Positions 16,204-25,182 are shown, numbered from the stretch's first letter. The stretch: 58,763 nucleotides of DNA from Burkholderiales bacterium (GCA_035543335.1 DASZZH010000040.1:1-58763); one strand, 5' to 3'. Notes: a model not told the origin generated them from the letters alone. Translations and numbers: made by a program.

Positions 16204-16851
16204 CTAACCCTCAATCAACCCGGCACGCATTGCTATAAGCGCGATTTCCGCCGAGTTTGAAGCATTAAGCTTTTGTTTAATATTGTATAAATGTGTGCCT
16301 ACGGTGCGCGGGCTCAAATGCAGGGTGGCGGCGATTTCCACCACTGCCTTGCCTTGTGCCAAAAGCATGAAAACCTCGAATTCACGTGCACTTAGCACAT
16401 CCACCGGGGTTTTGTCGCCGGATAGTTGCTGCATCGCCATCTGCTGGGCAATCCTCGATTCGAGAAAAGTCTTGCCCTGTGCCACTTGACGAATGGCCTG
16501 TATCAGCGCCTCCGCTGCGCTGCGCTTGCTGAGGTAACCCAAGGCGCCCGCTTTCAGCACCCGTTTCGGATGAATAATGTCTTCGTGGGCGGAGAGCACC
16601 AGAATCCGCGCTTGCGGGTTTCTGGCGATGATGCGGTTTACCGCTTCCAGTCCGCCGATGCCGGGCATGGAAATGTCCATCACCACCACGTCCGGTTTTG
16701 TATCCTGATACAGGCGGCAGGCGTCTTCGCCGTTCTCTGCTTCCGCCACAACTTTCATGTCCGGCGCACCTTCGAGCAGCAAACGAAAACCCATGCGCAC
16801 GACCGCATGATCGTCAACCAGCATGACTTGGATCTGGGAAGTGCCCATCAT
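16204..16851 (-). CDS. NarL/LuxR-type response regulator
   Basis: A 215-residue two-domain regulator. Receiver domain with acidic pair DD at 13-14, phosphoacceptor Asp59 (VVVMDISMPG), and Lys in GYLSKRS; C-terminal LuxR helix-turn-helix (LSAREFEVFMLLAQGKAVVEIA, then LSPRTVGTHLYNIKQKL). It is the last gene of the minus-strand operon. ATG 16851 overlaps the kinase stop by four bases; the next codon, also ATG (16848), is an alternative. Such pairs near PQQ genes often control quinoprotein dehydrogenase or PQQ synthesis genes (for example ExaDE-like and AgmR/ErbR-like systems), so a role in regulating this locus is a reasonable inference. Confidence 0.93.
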   Translation of the reverse strand: MMGTSQIQVMLVDDHAVVRMGFRLLLEGAPDMKVVAEAENGEDACRLYQDTKPDVVVMDISMPGIGGLEAVNRIIARNPQARILVLSAHEDIIHPKRVLKAGALGYLSKRSAAEALIQAIRQVAQGKTFLESRIAQQMAMQQLSGDKTPVDVLSAREFEVFMLLAQGKAVVEIAATLHLSPRTVGTHLYNIKQKLNASNSAEIALIAMRAGLIEG

Positions 16852-18569
16852 TTTGTTCCTGGCAGCGGTATGGTCACTGTAACGCAAAATCCTTTGTTCG
16901 GAGCACTTTCAACGGCAAAGGTTCCGTTCAAGGCCTGCACCCGTTCGCGCATGCCGAGCAGGCCGAAGTGGCCGAGCGGCGCGATTTCAGCCGCCGCTCC
17001 CCTGCCATCATCACGCACACTGAGGCATACGGAATCCTGATTATTTGCCTGCTCCCGGGTCGTCGTGATTTCCACCTGCGCAGCCTGTGCATGCCGTATC
17101 GCATTGGTCAAACATTCCTGCACGATGCGGTAAAAGGTGATGTTGAGTGTTTCTCCCAAATCATCGAGCTTCCCCGAGAACTGCAGTTTGAAATTGATTT
17201 CGGGATGCCGCGACTGCCACGCCGCCACGCTATCCTGCAGAGTTTCGGTCAACCCCAGATTGTCCAGGGCGCTGGGGCGCAACCGGCTGATGATGCCGTG
17301 CATCGCGTCGTAAATGCGCGCCGCGACCTCTACAATGGTTTGCGCGCTCGCCCGCACTTCGGGCGCGCTCTCCAGTCGATTGGCGATGGACGCGCCGATG
17401 GTCTTGATCGCGGTGGCATATTGCCCCAGCTCATCGTGCAGTTCGCGCGCCAGGCTGCGACGTTCTTCCTCGACGTGGCTTTGAATCAGTTGCGTCAACC
17501 GGCGGTTCTCCTCCAGTTCGCGCGCCGCCTGCTCGGCGCGCTTTTTTTCGGTGATGTCGCGCATGCTGCAAATTTCGCCGATCACCTGCTCGTTGTGCGG
17601 ATCAATCAGCGGCGCGACGGAAAGCGACACATCCACCCGCCTGCCGTCCTTGGCGAGCCTTTGCGTTTCCACATTTTCAACCAAGCCGCGGCGCGCCACG
17701 ATTTCCAGGTTGTCCGCGATCTCACCTTTCCGGCCGGGCGGGGTCAGCAAGGTGGCGGAACACCCGGCGATTTCCTGCGCCGCATAGCCGAACAAACGCT
17801 CTGCCGCCGGATTCCAGAAGGAGATGTTGCCTTGCAAATCGTGAATCATGATGGCATCGCTGGATTGTTTGACTATCAGCGCAAGACGGCGATTCTCCGC
17901 CACGCTCTCCTGCAGCACGCCTGCCATGCGGTTGAAAGTTTGGCTGATGGAAGCAAGTTCGGGCAGCGCAAATTGCGGCAGGCGCGCGTCGAAATTACCT
18001 TTCTGCATCTGCGACAGTCCATTGAGAATTTGCTGCACTGGCTTGAGCGAACGGCCAATAAACCAGAAAACCAATACATTCACCACCACGAAGAAAATCA
18101 GCGCCAGCCACATCAGGTTTTGCAAATCGTCCCAGGCATCGAGGATCGAGCGCGAGGGATTGGGGGTAATCTCCAGCAGCCCACCTTGAATCCTCAGCGT
18201 CACCACTTCAAGTTTGGGGGAAACCAGGCGCGAAAACCATTCAGGCGCGGAGCGGCCCGCCTTGTAGCGCGAAGGAGGTGACTCGTAAACCGTGTTTCCC
18301 AGCCCGTCATAGAGCTTGATTTCGCTGGCACGCACCCGCCCCAGATTTTTCAGGAAATCGAGCAACACTTGCCGTTGCGTTGTGGCACCCGGAATAAACT
18401 GGCTGCTGTAAAGCGCGGTGGTCAGCAACTGCACCGTGACACGCGTGGTGCCTTCCATTTCCTCCTTTACCGACTTGCGCTTGTCATCCACGATAATGAT
18501 GCCGGTGGCCACGATAAAAAGCAGCATCAGCACCGTAATCAGAAGATTGATGCGGAATCGCAGGCTCAT
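16848..18569 (-). CDS. NarX/UhpB-type sensor histidine kinase with HAMP and PAS domains
   Basis: A 573-residue membrane kinase. Helix 1 (LLITVLMLLFIVATGIIIV), a periplasmic sensor of about 150 residues, helix 2 (LMWLALIFFVVVNVLVFWFI), HAMP, PAS (SSDAIMIHDLQGNISFWNPA) with a PAC segment (EICSMRDITEKK), then HisKA_3 with the phosphoacceptor in RELHDELGQYATAIKT (His about 378) and a HATPase with DDGRG and GLLGMRERV. ATG 18569 was selected because it precedes helix 1 and overlaps the stop of the upstream peptidase gene (GATGAG). Extension to 18821 runs antisense through that gene's 3' end and lacks sense. The partner is the regulator just downstream. Ligand is unknown. Confidence 0.93.
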   Translation of the reverse strand: MSLRFRINLLITVLMLLFIVATGIIIVDDKRKSVKEEMEGTTRVTVQLLTTALYSSQFIPGATTQRQVLLDFLKNLGRVRASEIKLYDGLGNTVYESPPSRYKAGRSAPEWFSRLVSPKLEVVTLRIQGGLLEITPNPSRSILDAWDDLQNLMWLALIFFVVVNVLVFWFIGRSLKPVQQILNGLSQMQKGNFDARLPQFALPELASISQTFNRMAGVLQESVAENRRLALIVKQSSDAIMIHDLQGNISFWNPAAERLFGYAAQEIAGCSATLLTPPGRKGEIADNLEIVARRGLVENVETQRLAKDGRRVDVSLSVAPLIDPHNEQVIGEICSMRDITEKKRAEQAARELEENRRLTQLIQSHVEEERRSLARELHDELGQYATAIKTIGASIANRLESAPEVRASAQTIVEVAARIYDAMHGIISRLRPSALDNLGLTETLQDSVAAWQSRHPEINFKLQFSGKLDDLGETLNITFYRIVQECLTNAIRHAQAAQVEITTTREQANNQDSVCLSVRDDGRGAAAEIAPLGHFGLLGMRERVQALNGTFAVESAPNKGFCVTVTIPLPGTK

Positions 18570-19531
18570 CGCACGGCCGCTCCCGCCAAAATTTCCTTGA
18601 AGCGCTCGGTGGCCGCAACCAGCATGGAAGCCATTGCCGGGCTGGAAGATGAATGGCCGGCATTCTCCACGATTTTCAGTTCCGCCTCGGGCCAGGCGCG
18701 ATGCAAGGAATAAGCGGCCAGTACCGGACAGACCAGATCGAAACGGCCGTGGACTATCGTGGCGGGGAGATGCCGGATTGCAGGCAGATGTGTCAGCAAC
18801 ATATTTTCGTGTAAAAAACAACGGTTCATTAAATAATGGGTCTGCACCCGCACCCGGCCCAGCAACGCCTCCTCCGGCAACGGGGGCTTCGCTTCCTGCT
18901 GCAACTCGCCCAGCATCATGAGTTCAGCTTCGTAATTGCTCCAGGCTTTTGCCGCCGCGAGTGCGGAACCCGGATCGGCCTGATGAATGGCTCCATGGTA
19001 GTACTGCAACAGTTCATTTCGCCGCTGTTTTGGTACCCAGCTGGAGAAGCGCTCCCATGCTTCCGGCGCAAACTGCTTGAGCCCGTAAAAATACCAGTCG
19101 AGCTCCTCTTCACTACAGAGAAAAATGCCGCGCAGGATCAAACCGAGAACCGCCTGTGGATGCTGCTGCGCGCAGGCCAGCGCCAGCGTCGAACCCCACG
19201 AGCCGCCAAACAAAAGCCAGCGCTCGATTTTGAGCGTCGCGCGCAACTGCTCCATGTCCGCAATCAGATGCGCGGTGGTATTGCCGCGAATCTCGCCAAA
19301 CGGGAGACTTTTCCCGCAGCCGCGCTGATCGAACAGAATAATGCGGTAATGCTCGGGATCGAAGAAGCGCCGATGACCGGAATTGCATTGGCTTCCCGGT
19401 CCGCCGTGCAGAAATACCGCCGGCACCCCGTTACGATTGCCGCACTCTTCATAATAAATGCGGTGTCCGCCGGAAACCTCCAGCAAGCCTTGGGCATACG
19501 GCTCAATTTCCGGATAGAGAGAAACGCTCAT
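18566..19531 (-). CDS. pip: Proline iminopeptidase (alpha/beta hydrolase)
   Basis: A 321-residue cytoplasmic S33 peptidase. Oxyanion/HGGPG motif at 42-46 (FLHGGPGSQCN), nucleophile elbow GGSWGS (Ser111), then the Asp in HGRFDLVCPV and the His in VENAGHSSSSP. The enzyme removes N-terminal proline from peptides. It is embedded in an unusual operon: its ATG overlaps the stop of the metallo-beta-lactamase gene, and its own stop overlaps the kinase ATG. Because no pqqF/pqqG protease is present and PqqA contains a conserved Lys-Pro, a role in trimming PqqA-derived peptides is a speculative possibility. Housekeeping peptide recycling is the default reading. Confidence 0.93.
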   Translation of the reverse strand: MSVSLYPEIEPYAQGLLEVSGGHRIYYEECGNRNGVPAVFLHGGPGSQCNSGHRRFFDPEHYRIILFDQRGCGKSLPFGEIRGNTTAHLIADMEQLRATLKIERWLLFGGSWGSTLALACAQQHPQAVLGLILRGIFLCSEEELDWYFYGLKQFAPEAWERFSSWVPKQRRNELLQYYHGAIHQADPGSALAAAKAWSNYEAELMMLGELQQEAKPPLPEEALLGRVRVQTHYLMNRCFLHENMLLTHLPAIRHLPATIVHGRFDLVCPVLAAYSLHRAWPEAELKIVENAGHSSSSPAMASMLVAATERFKEILAGAAVR

Positions 19532-20475
19532 TTCTCCAATTCTTCTTTTTCCAGCTCGCTATACACGTGCTGCACATTCAACGGGTGCTGTTCGGCGTAT
19601 AACGCCCAGCCTCTGTACTCAGGCAAATCGGATTGCTTCAAAAGATCGAGCACACTCATGCCGGCATTGTATTGCTTCTCCACCAGCAGGAGCAGGCTTT
19701 GCAGATAATCCAGCGTCTCCTGCACTCGTTGCGGTTTGGAAACCGGACCGTTTCCCGGCACCAGTTTGTTGAAGGGTTCGTTGCGCAATTGCTCGAGGGC
19801 AAGAATCCAGCCGCGGATTTTCGCCTGGCTTAACACCGGAATGCAGTCGAGCGAAACCAAACCGCCGCTGAAGAGCACGCCGGATTTGCGGTCGAGCACG
19901 GCAAGATCGCCTTCGGTATGCCCCCAGCCGTAAAACAGCAGGCGCAAGCCGCGCCCCGCCACCGTCATGTCGCTGCTCTGGTCCACGGTGAGTCTCGGCA
20001 AGGCGATTTCAGTGCCGGCCATGATTTCTTTTCCCAAGGCCTTCAACACGTTTTCGCGGCACTTCTCGCAGCGCTCGCGCATCGCCTTTAGCGTTTCGCT
20101 GTGCGCGAGAATCGGCGCGCCCTGCTTCGCAAACACATCGTTACCCAGAACGTTCTCGGGATGGGGATGCGTGTCAATCACCAGCTTGACCGGTTTTGCG
20201 GTAATTTTGCCGATAGCCGACAGCATCCGCTCCGCGTGCTCCCGGTTCGGCCCCGGATCGATCACAATCACCCCGTCGTCGCCGACGATAAAGCCGCTAT
20301 TGAGGATATTGCCGCGATTTTCCGGGGTGAGCGCCTGGGTTTCGCCGATAAAAGCATAAACATCCGGTGCGACTTGCTTGAGCGTAAGTTCATGCGCCTG
20401 CGCTGCCGGCAACAGTCCTAAAGCAAGAAGCAATGAGTAAAAAGCACGGCAGATTATTTTTTTTAACAGCAACAA
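19528..20475 (-). CDS. Exported metallo-beta-lactamase-fold hydrolase (quinoprotein-associated type)
   Basis: A 315-residue protein with a signal peptide (LLLALGLLPAAQAHE) and an MBL fold: NSGFIVGDDGVIVIDPGP, then VKLVIDTHPHPENVLGN, the GWGHTEGDLAV histidine motif, and SGGLVSLDC. The metal motif HxHxDH is altered to H103-P-H105-P-E107-N108. It resembles the SoxH-like family sometimes called quinoprotein relay system zinc metallohydrolase, which tracks with PQQ enzymes. That assignment fits the PQQ genes around it, but the natural reaction of the family is not known to me. The gene starts 4 bases after the tonB stop and overlaps the peptidase start, so all five genes of this operon are coupled. 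Confidence 0.85.
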   Translation of the reverse strand: MLLLKKIICRAFYSLLLALGLLPAAQAHELTLKQVAPDVYAFIGETQALTPENRGNILNSGFIVGDDGVIVIDPGPNREHAERMLSAIGKITAKPVKLVIDTHPHPENVLGNDVFAKQGAPILAHSETLKAMRERCEKCRENVLKALGKEIMAGTEIALPRLTVDQSSDMTVAGRGLRLLFYGWGHTEGDLAVLDRKSGVLFSGGLVSLDCIPVLSQAKIRGWILALEQLRNEPFNKLVPGNGPVSKPQRVQETLDYLQSLLLLVEKQYNAGMSVLDLLKQSDLPEYRGWALYAEQHPLNVQHVYSELEKEELEK

Positions 20476-20479
20476 GCGC

Positions 20480-21184
20480 TCAGTCGTTGAGCTTGAAGAC
20501 GATCGGCACCGTTACTGTCACATTACGCCCGCGCAGCGCTTCCGGCGGCTGCGGGAAGGGGGCGGCCTGCTGCACCATCTCCAGCGCCTGGTTGTCGAGC
20601 ACTTCAAAACCACTCGAACGCAACACGGCGGCGTTCAGCATTTTGCCGCTCCCGGAAAGGATAAGCTGCAATTGCGTCGTGCCTTGCCAGCCGCGCAGCA
20701 AGGCTACATGCGGGTAGCGCTGATAACGGGAGATCAGCGTGGAAAGCGTTCTGCCGTAACCGTCCAGCCACACGCTTTCTGGAACGGGGTTGGTTTTCTC
20801 GCTAACCGCAGGCTTCGCCGGCTCTAGAGCGGCAGACTTGCCTTCGCCCGATGTTTCCTTCACCGGCGCCGCCGGTTGTGGCAGTTCCTTGGGGGTTTCC
20901 GGCGTCTTGGGCACCACGAATTCGCTTGACGAACGTTCGACTGCAACAGGGTGCGGCGGAGGTTTTTCTCGCGCCTGTGGCTTTGGTTGCGGGACCGCCT
21001 GGGCGGGTTCCGGGCTGGCAATCGCGGGCAACTCGACACTCAGCACGACCTGGGGTTGCGAATGATGTATGCGCCACCCCGGCGCCAGCGCCACCAGCAT
21101 GCCGTGCAGCAGCAGCGAAAAAACCAAGGCCGCGACGACGCGCGGCTGCCTGTACCATTCAACTTGGAAATACGAGTTAATCAC
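20480..21184 (-). CDS. TonB energy-transducing protein
   Basis: About 234 residues from the GTG at 21184 (255 if the upstream TTG 21247 is used). One N-terminal signal-anchor helix (VVAALVFSLLLHGMLVALAP), a proline-rich periplasmic spacer (PQPKPQAREKPPPHP), and a TonB C-terminal domain (RYPHVALLRGWQGTTQLQLI, then SSGFEVLDNQALEMVQQAAP). TonB delivers proton-motive force from ExbBD to outer-membrane receptors. No exbB or exbD is nearby. It heads the minus-strand operon that continues with the MBL-fold gene, so a dedicated partnership with a receptor of the PQQ locus, possibly the one at 13630-15921, is plausible. Confidence 0.88.
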   Translation of the reverse strand: MINSYFQVEWYRQPRVVAALVFSLLLHGMLVALAPGWRIHHSQPQVVLSVELPAIASPEPAQAVPQPKPQAREKPPPHPVAVERSSSEFVVPKTPETPKELPQPAAPVKETSGEGKSAALEPAKPAVSEKTNPVPESVWLDGYGRTLSTLISRYQRYPHVALLRGWQGTTQLQLILSGSGKMLNAAVLRSSGFEVLDNQALEMVQQAAPFPQPPEALRGRNVTVTVPIVFKLND

Positions 21185-21356
21185 TGGACTGCTTAGGCCA
21201 AAATCGGGGGATACTGCAAGGTTAGTGCAAACCGCGCGCTTACGCAATTCAGCCCCCTCAAACTCATGAAAATCATGAGCAGCGATTGGTGATTTTTCCG
21301 ATGTAAAACAAGTCGCAGCAGGCCCAAAATAGCCTTGGAATCTTGGGATGAGTTAG

Positions 21357-21848
21357 GGAACCTCTGATTAAGTCCCACGCGGTTGCGACGGCGGCTTTCC
21401 GGGAGGGGATGCACGAAGCGAGGTGCGGCCAATGGCCATTTCCCTTGGCAAGCCGAGCGACAAAGCAGACCGCCCGGAAAGGCGCCCCGGACTCGGACTC
21501 GCGCAGCGTGGAGCGGGAAGGGGCGCGAGCTGCCGCAAGAGACAGCGTTAAACGGGGCGCTAATGCTGCCGCTCCCGCACCCCAAGCTTCGCTTACCGTG
21601 TCGCGGCAGCCTTCCCTCCGGGTTGCGGCAAAATGCGGCGTCTGCGTCGTGCTCGCCGGAGCGTGAAGCCTCGGTACGTGCGACCGCGAAGGCGAGCGCT
21701 GGCCCGCTCCGCTGCACAGCTTCGCAGGTGCGACGCTACGCGGGCCCTCCTCGGCATCGTAGTCCGGGCTACGACCTTCGTCGCGCGCCTCACATCCCTC
21801 CGCATTTTGCCAGCAACGCAATCCGTGGAGGACTTAATCAGAGGTTCC
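21357..21848 (+). mobile_element. 492-bp MITE, copy 1 (IS5-group ends)
   Basis: Bounded by perfect 19-bp inverted repeats GGAACCTCTGATTAAGTCC and flanked on both sides by the 4-bp duplication TTAG, the YTAR target type used by IS5-group transposases. It contains no transposase. Apparent long frames inside come from its very high GC content. An inverted copy with over 90% identity lies at 26937-27429. It separates the divergent tonB and pqqA2 promoters. Confidence 0.88.
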
Positions 21849-21909
21849 TTAGCCTCGGGATTCGGCCAGGTCAACGGCCTGGCAGCTTTAAACACTTTAG
21901 GAGACGACC

Positions 21910-21984
21910 ATGCAATGGAGCAAACCTGAGTACAGCGATATGCGCTTCGGTTTCGAAGTGACGATGTACATCGCCAATCGATAA
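21910..21984 (+). CDS. pqqA: PqqA, PQQ precursor peptide (operon copy 2)
   Basis: A 24-residue peptide ([18 protein letters not shown], then MYIANR) with the conserved Glu16 and Tyr20 that become PQQ. AGGAG lies about seven bases upstream of the ATG. It is the first gene of the pqqABCDE operon and lies only 61 bases from the end of the MITE, so its promoter must be close to or inside the element. A GC-rich hairpin (21988-22008) directly after the stop probably lets more pqqA message accumulate than message for the enzymes, as is common in pqq operons. Confidence 0.95.
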   Translation: MQWSKPEYSDMRFGFEVTMYIANR

Positions 21985-21987
21985 TTC

Positions 21988-22008
21988 CCGCCGCACCCGG
22001 GGCGGCGG
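21988..22008 (+). promoter_or_regulatory. Post-pqqA hairpin (attenuator or mRNA-stabilising stem)
   Basis: Perfect 7-bp GC stem CCGCCGC / GCGGCGG with a 7-base loop starts three bases after the pqqA2 stop. No T tract follows, so it is not a full terminator. It probably sets the ratio of pqqA to pqqB-E transcripts. A second small hairpin (TGCGCC-gca-GGCGCA) lies at about 22086-22100 before pqqB. Confidence 0.6.
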
Positions 22009-22122
22009 CGACGCGGTCCCAGTTTACCCGCGCCTAACTCGCAGCGTTTCCTTATAATCTGAGTTTCCTTAAGAAAAAGCGGGTGCGCCGCAGGCGCATG
22101 CGCCGAGAGTAAATACTAAAAT

Positions 22123-23037
22123 ATGAAAATCCGTGTCCTTGGAGCCTCCGCCGGCGGCGGATTCCCGCAATGGAATTGCAACTGCCCGAATTGCGACGGC
22201 GTGCGCAAAGGCAAGATCAAAGCCAGGTCGCGCACCCAGTCCTCGATTGCGGTAAGCGATAACAACGTTGACTGGATTCTATTCAATGCTTCGCCGGATG
22301 TTCTCTCTCAAATTAAAGCTTTTCCCGGCTTGCAGCCGGCGCGCTCAATCCGCGATACCGCCATCCGCGCCATCATTCTCATCGACAGTCAAATTGACCA
22401 CACCACCGGGTTGTTGATGCTGCGCGAAGGCAAGCCGCTGGAAATCTACTGCACCGAAATGGCGCGAGAGGATTTGACCACCGGCAATCCCCTGTTTAAC
22501 GTCCTCGGCCACTATTGCAGCGTCAACTGGCACAAACTGCCTATCGATAAAGGCAACAGCTTCAGTGTCATCGGAGCGCAGCATTTGCGTTTTACCACAG
22601 TGCCGTTGAAAAGCAAGGCGCCCCCCTATTCCCCGCACCGCAATAATCCGCACGAGGGCGACAACATCGGCATGCGCATCACGGACACGCGCAGCGGCAA
22701 GAACCTGTTCTACGCGCCGGGCCTGGGAGAAAACGAGCCGCACCTCAAGCCGTTTCTGGAAAACGCCGATTGCCTGCTGGTGGATGGCACCTGCTGGACT
22801 GATGATGAGTTGATCCGTCTCGGCATTTCCAGGCAGAGTTCGCGCGACATGGGACATCTGCCGCAATCGGGCGATGGCGGCATGATCAGCGTGCTGAAGC
22901 CGCTGCTGCGCCCGCGCAAGATTCTCATTCACATCAACAACACCAATCCCATCCTGAACGAAGAGTCGCGCGAACGCGCCGAGCTCACTGCCAATGGCAT
23001 CGAAGTGGCGTATGATGAAATGGAAATAGAACTGTAG
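22123..23037 (+). CDS. pqqB: PqqB, PQQ biosynthesis MBL-fold oxygenase
   Basis: A 304-residue protein matching full-length PqqB. N-terminal [24 protein letters not shown] with the conserved cysteines, then [40 protein letters not shown] and [11 protein letters not shown]. PqqB is an iron-dependent hydroxylase of the MBL superfamily that acts on the Glu-Tyr-derived intermediate before PqqC. It is the second gene of the operon, 138 bases after pqqA2 because of the intervening hairpins, and is followed by pqqC after an 8-base gap. Confidence 0.97.
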   Translation: MKIRVLGASAGGGFPQWNCNCPNCDGVRKGKIKARSRTQSSIAVSDNNVDWILFNASPDVLSQIKAFPGLQPARSIRDTAIRAIILIDSQIDHTTGLLMLREGKPLEIYCTEMAREDLTTGNPLFNVLGHYCSVNWHKLPIDKGNSFSVIGAQHLRFTTVPLKSKAPPYSPHRNNPHEGDNIGMRITDTRSGKNLFYAPGLGENEPHLKPFLENADCLLVDGTCWTDDELIRLGISRQSSRDMGHLPQSGDGGMISVLKPLLRPRKILIHINNTNPILNEESRERAELTANGIEVAYDEMEIEL

Positions 23038-23045
23038 GAGAAACC

Positions 23046-23762
23046 GTGGGCGTAAACGAAAAACTACCGTGGAGCAGGGAAGAATTCGAGCGGCAGCTGC
23101 GGGCCAAGGGCGATCGCTATCATATTTATCACCCGTTCCAGGTGGCGATGAACACCGGCAAATTGAATCGCGGGCAAATTCAGGGCTGGGTGTACAACCG
23201 CTTCTATTACCAGATCAGTATTCCGCTCAAGGATGCGGCGATTCTCTCCAACTGCCCCGACCGCGACGTGCGGCGCGAATGGATCCAGCGCATCATCGAC
23301 CACGACGGCACCAAAGGCGATGAAGGCGGTATCGAAGCGTGGCTGAGGCTGGGCGAAGCGGTGGGACTGAAGCGCGAAGACATCACTTCGCTTAAATATG
23401 TTTTGCCGGGCGTGCGCTTTGCAGTGGACGCGTATATCAACTTTGCCCGCACCCGTCCCTGGCAGGAAGCGGTGACTTCTTCCCTCACCGAACTCTTCGC
23501 CCCGGAAATTCACAAGAACCGGCTTGCCAACTGGCCGCAGCACTATCCATGGATCGACCAGGAAGGCTACCAGTATTTCCGCAACCGTCTGGCGCAGGCG
23601 CGGCGCGACGTGGAATTCGCGCTGGGCTTCACCCTGGATCACTACCAGACCCGCGAGCAGCAGGAGCGCGCGCTTGACATCCTGCAGTTCAAGCTCGACG
23701 TGCTGTGGAGCATGCTGGATGCAATGCAGATCAACTATTGCAAGACGGAAATCAAATCATGA
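23046..23762 (+). CDS. pqqC: PqqC, pyrroloquinoline-quinone synthase
   Basis: A 238-residue cofactorless oxidase of the TENA/PqqC fold that carries out the final ring closure and eight-electron oxidation to PQQ. Recognised by [20 protein letters not shown] near the N-terminus, [31 protein letters not shown] and the C-terminal [18 protein letters not shown]. The start is a GTG with GGAG eight bases upstream. Its stop overlaps the pqqD ATG (ATGA). Confidence 0.97.
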   Translation: MGVNEKLPWSREEFERQLRAKGDRYHIYHPFQVAMNTGKLNRGQIQGWVYNRFYYQISIPLKDAAILSNCPDRDVRREWIQRIIDHDGTKGDEGGIEAWLRLGEAVGLKREDITSLKYVLPGVRFAVDAYINFARTRPWQEAVTSSLTELFAPEIHKNRLANWPQHYPWIDQEGYQYFRNRLAQARRDVEFALGFTLDHYQTREQQERALDILQFKLDVLWSMLDAMQINYCKTEIKS

Positions 23763-24052
23763 GCGGGGAAGCGCGGCTGGACCTCGATGATGTCGTGGAA
23801 ATCGGCAGGCAGTTCCGCTTGCAGTGGGAGCAGGCGCAGCAGGCTTACGTGCTGCTCTATCCCGAAGGCATGGTCAAGCTCTCGCAGAGCGCGGGCGAAA
23901 TACTGAAATGCATCGACGGCAAACTCTCCATCGCTGCCGTTGTCAAAAATCTGGAGCAGGTGTTTCCCGGCGCCGATTTGCGCCAGGACGTCATGAATTT
24001 TATGGAGGTGGCTTATGAACGCGGCTGGATCCGCCCCAAAAACGCAGTCTAA
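23759..24052 (+). CDS. pqqD: PqqD, PqqA-binding chaperone
   Basis: A 97-residue winged-helix peptide chaperone (RRE fold) that presents PqqA to PqqE. The family features are [36 protein letters not shown] and a C-terminal helical segment. The start ATG overlaps the pqqC stop. The 3' end overlaps the start of pqqE by 38 bases, so chaperone and radical SAM enzyme are made in a coupled way. Confidence 0.95.
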   Translation: MSGEARLDLDDVVEIGRQFRLQWEQAQQAYVLLYPEGMVKLSQSAGEILKCIDGKLSIAAVVKNLEQVFPGADLRQDVMNFMEVAYERGWIRPKNAV

Positions 24053-25175
24053 GCCCCCCGGCAATCCGCTGTGGCTGCTGGCTGAAATTACCTACAAGTG
24101 CCCGCTGCACTGCGTGTATTGCTCCAACCCCATTGATTACACGCGCTACGGCGCGGAGCTCTCAACCGATGACTGGCTGCGCGTGCTGCGGGAATCACGC
24201 GAGCTGGGCGCAACCCAACTGGGCTTTTCCGGCGGCGAGCCTCTGGTGCGCAATGATTTGGAAATCCTGGTTGCGGAAGCCAGAAAGCTCGGCTACTACA
24301 GCAATCTGATTACTTCCGGCATCGGCATGAATGAAAAGCGCATCGCCGCCTTTAAGGAAGGCGGGCTTGATCACATCCAACTCTCGTTCCAGGATTCGAC
24401 GCGCGAGCTTAACGATTTTCTGGGCAGCACCCGCACCTTCGACATCAAGATGAAAGTAGCGAAGCTCATCAAGCAATACGAATATCCGATGGTGCTGAAC
24501 GTGGTGCTGCACCGGCAGAACATCGAGCATATCCAGCAAATCCTCGACATGGCGGAACAGTTCGGCGTGGAATATCTGGAGCTCGCCAACACTCAGTATT
24601 ACGGCTGGGCCATGCTTAACCGCGATCATCTTTTGCCCTCGCGCGAGCAACTGGAGCGAGCCGAGGCCATTGTGAACCGCTTCCGCGAAAAGATCGGCGA
24701 CAAGATGCGCATCTACTTCGTGGTGCCCGACTATTACGAGAACCGCCCCAAGGCATGCATGAACGGCTGGGGCTCGGTGTTCATCACCATCACCGCCGAC
24801 GGCGTGGTGCTGCCCTGCCATGAAGCACGCATGTTGCCGGGGCTTACCTTCCCCAACGTGCGCGAAGCAAACATGAAATGGATCTGGTACGACTCGCCGG
24901 CGTTCAATAGCTACCGCGGCGATGAATGGATGAAAGAGCCGTGCCGCAGCTGTCCGGAAAAAACCAAGGACTTCGGCGGCTGCCGCTGCCAGGCTTACAT
25001 GCTCACCGGGGACGCACGTAACGCCGATCCAGTGTGCGATTTATCGCCGCGGCATCATGTGGTCACGGACGCAGTGGCCAAGGCGCAGCAGGTGCAAGCC
25101 AAAACCGTCGCGGTGCGGCCGATCATGTTCCGCGACGATCACAACTCCCGCAATTTGAGCAAGAGCGCCGCCTGA
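24015..25175 (+). CDS. pqqE: PqqE, radical SAM enzyme forming the Glu-Tyr cross-link
   Basis: A 386-residue radical SAM/SPASM protein. The AdoMet cluster motif is C29-x3-C33-x2-C36 (CPLHCVYC), followed by LGFSGGEPLVRND. The SPASM domain carries auxiliary cluster ligands (PCHEARMLPGL, then PCRSCPEKTKDFGGCRCQA, then a final Cys in ADPVCDL). PqqE joins Glu and Tyr of PqqA. GGAGGT lies before the ATG, which is inside pqqD. The ABC transporter gene follows after 7 bases. Confidence 0.97.
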   Translation: MNAAGSAPKTQSKPPGNPLWLLAEITYKCPLHCVYCSNPIDYTRYGAELSTDDWLRVLRESRELGATQLGFSGGEPLVRNDLEILVAEARKLGYYSNLITSGIGMNEKRIAAFKEGGLDHIQLSFQDSTRELNDFLGSTRTFDIKMKVAKLIKQYEYPMVLNVVLHRQNIEHIQQILDMAEQFGVEYLELANTQYYGWAMLNRDHLLPSREQLERAEAIVNRFREKIGDKMRIYFVVPDYYENRPKACMNGWGSVFITITADGVVLPCHEARMLPGLTFPNVREANMKWIWYDSPAFNSYRGDEWMKEPCRSCPEKTKDFGGCRCQAYMLTGDARNADPVCDLSPRHHVVTDAVAKAQQVQAKTVAVRPIMFRDDHNSRNLSKSAA

Positions 25176-25182
25176 TAGTCCA

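Noticed and set aside
18570..18821. Longer N-terminus for the NarX-type kinase
   Set aside because: It reads through the coding end of the iminopeptidase in another frame and delays the first membrane helix by 84 residues; the ATG overlap at 18569 is convincing.
21383..21961. Long open frames of 100-192 codons inside MITE copy 1 (and 26839-27585 inside copy 2)
   Set aside because: Frames on both strands with Arg/Ala-rich composition, caused by high GC; they include the inverted-repeat ends and carry no domain.
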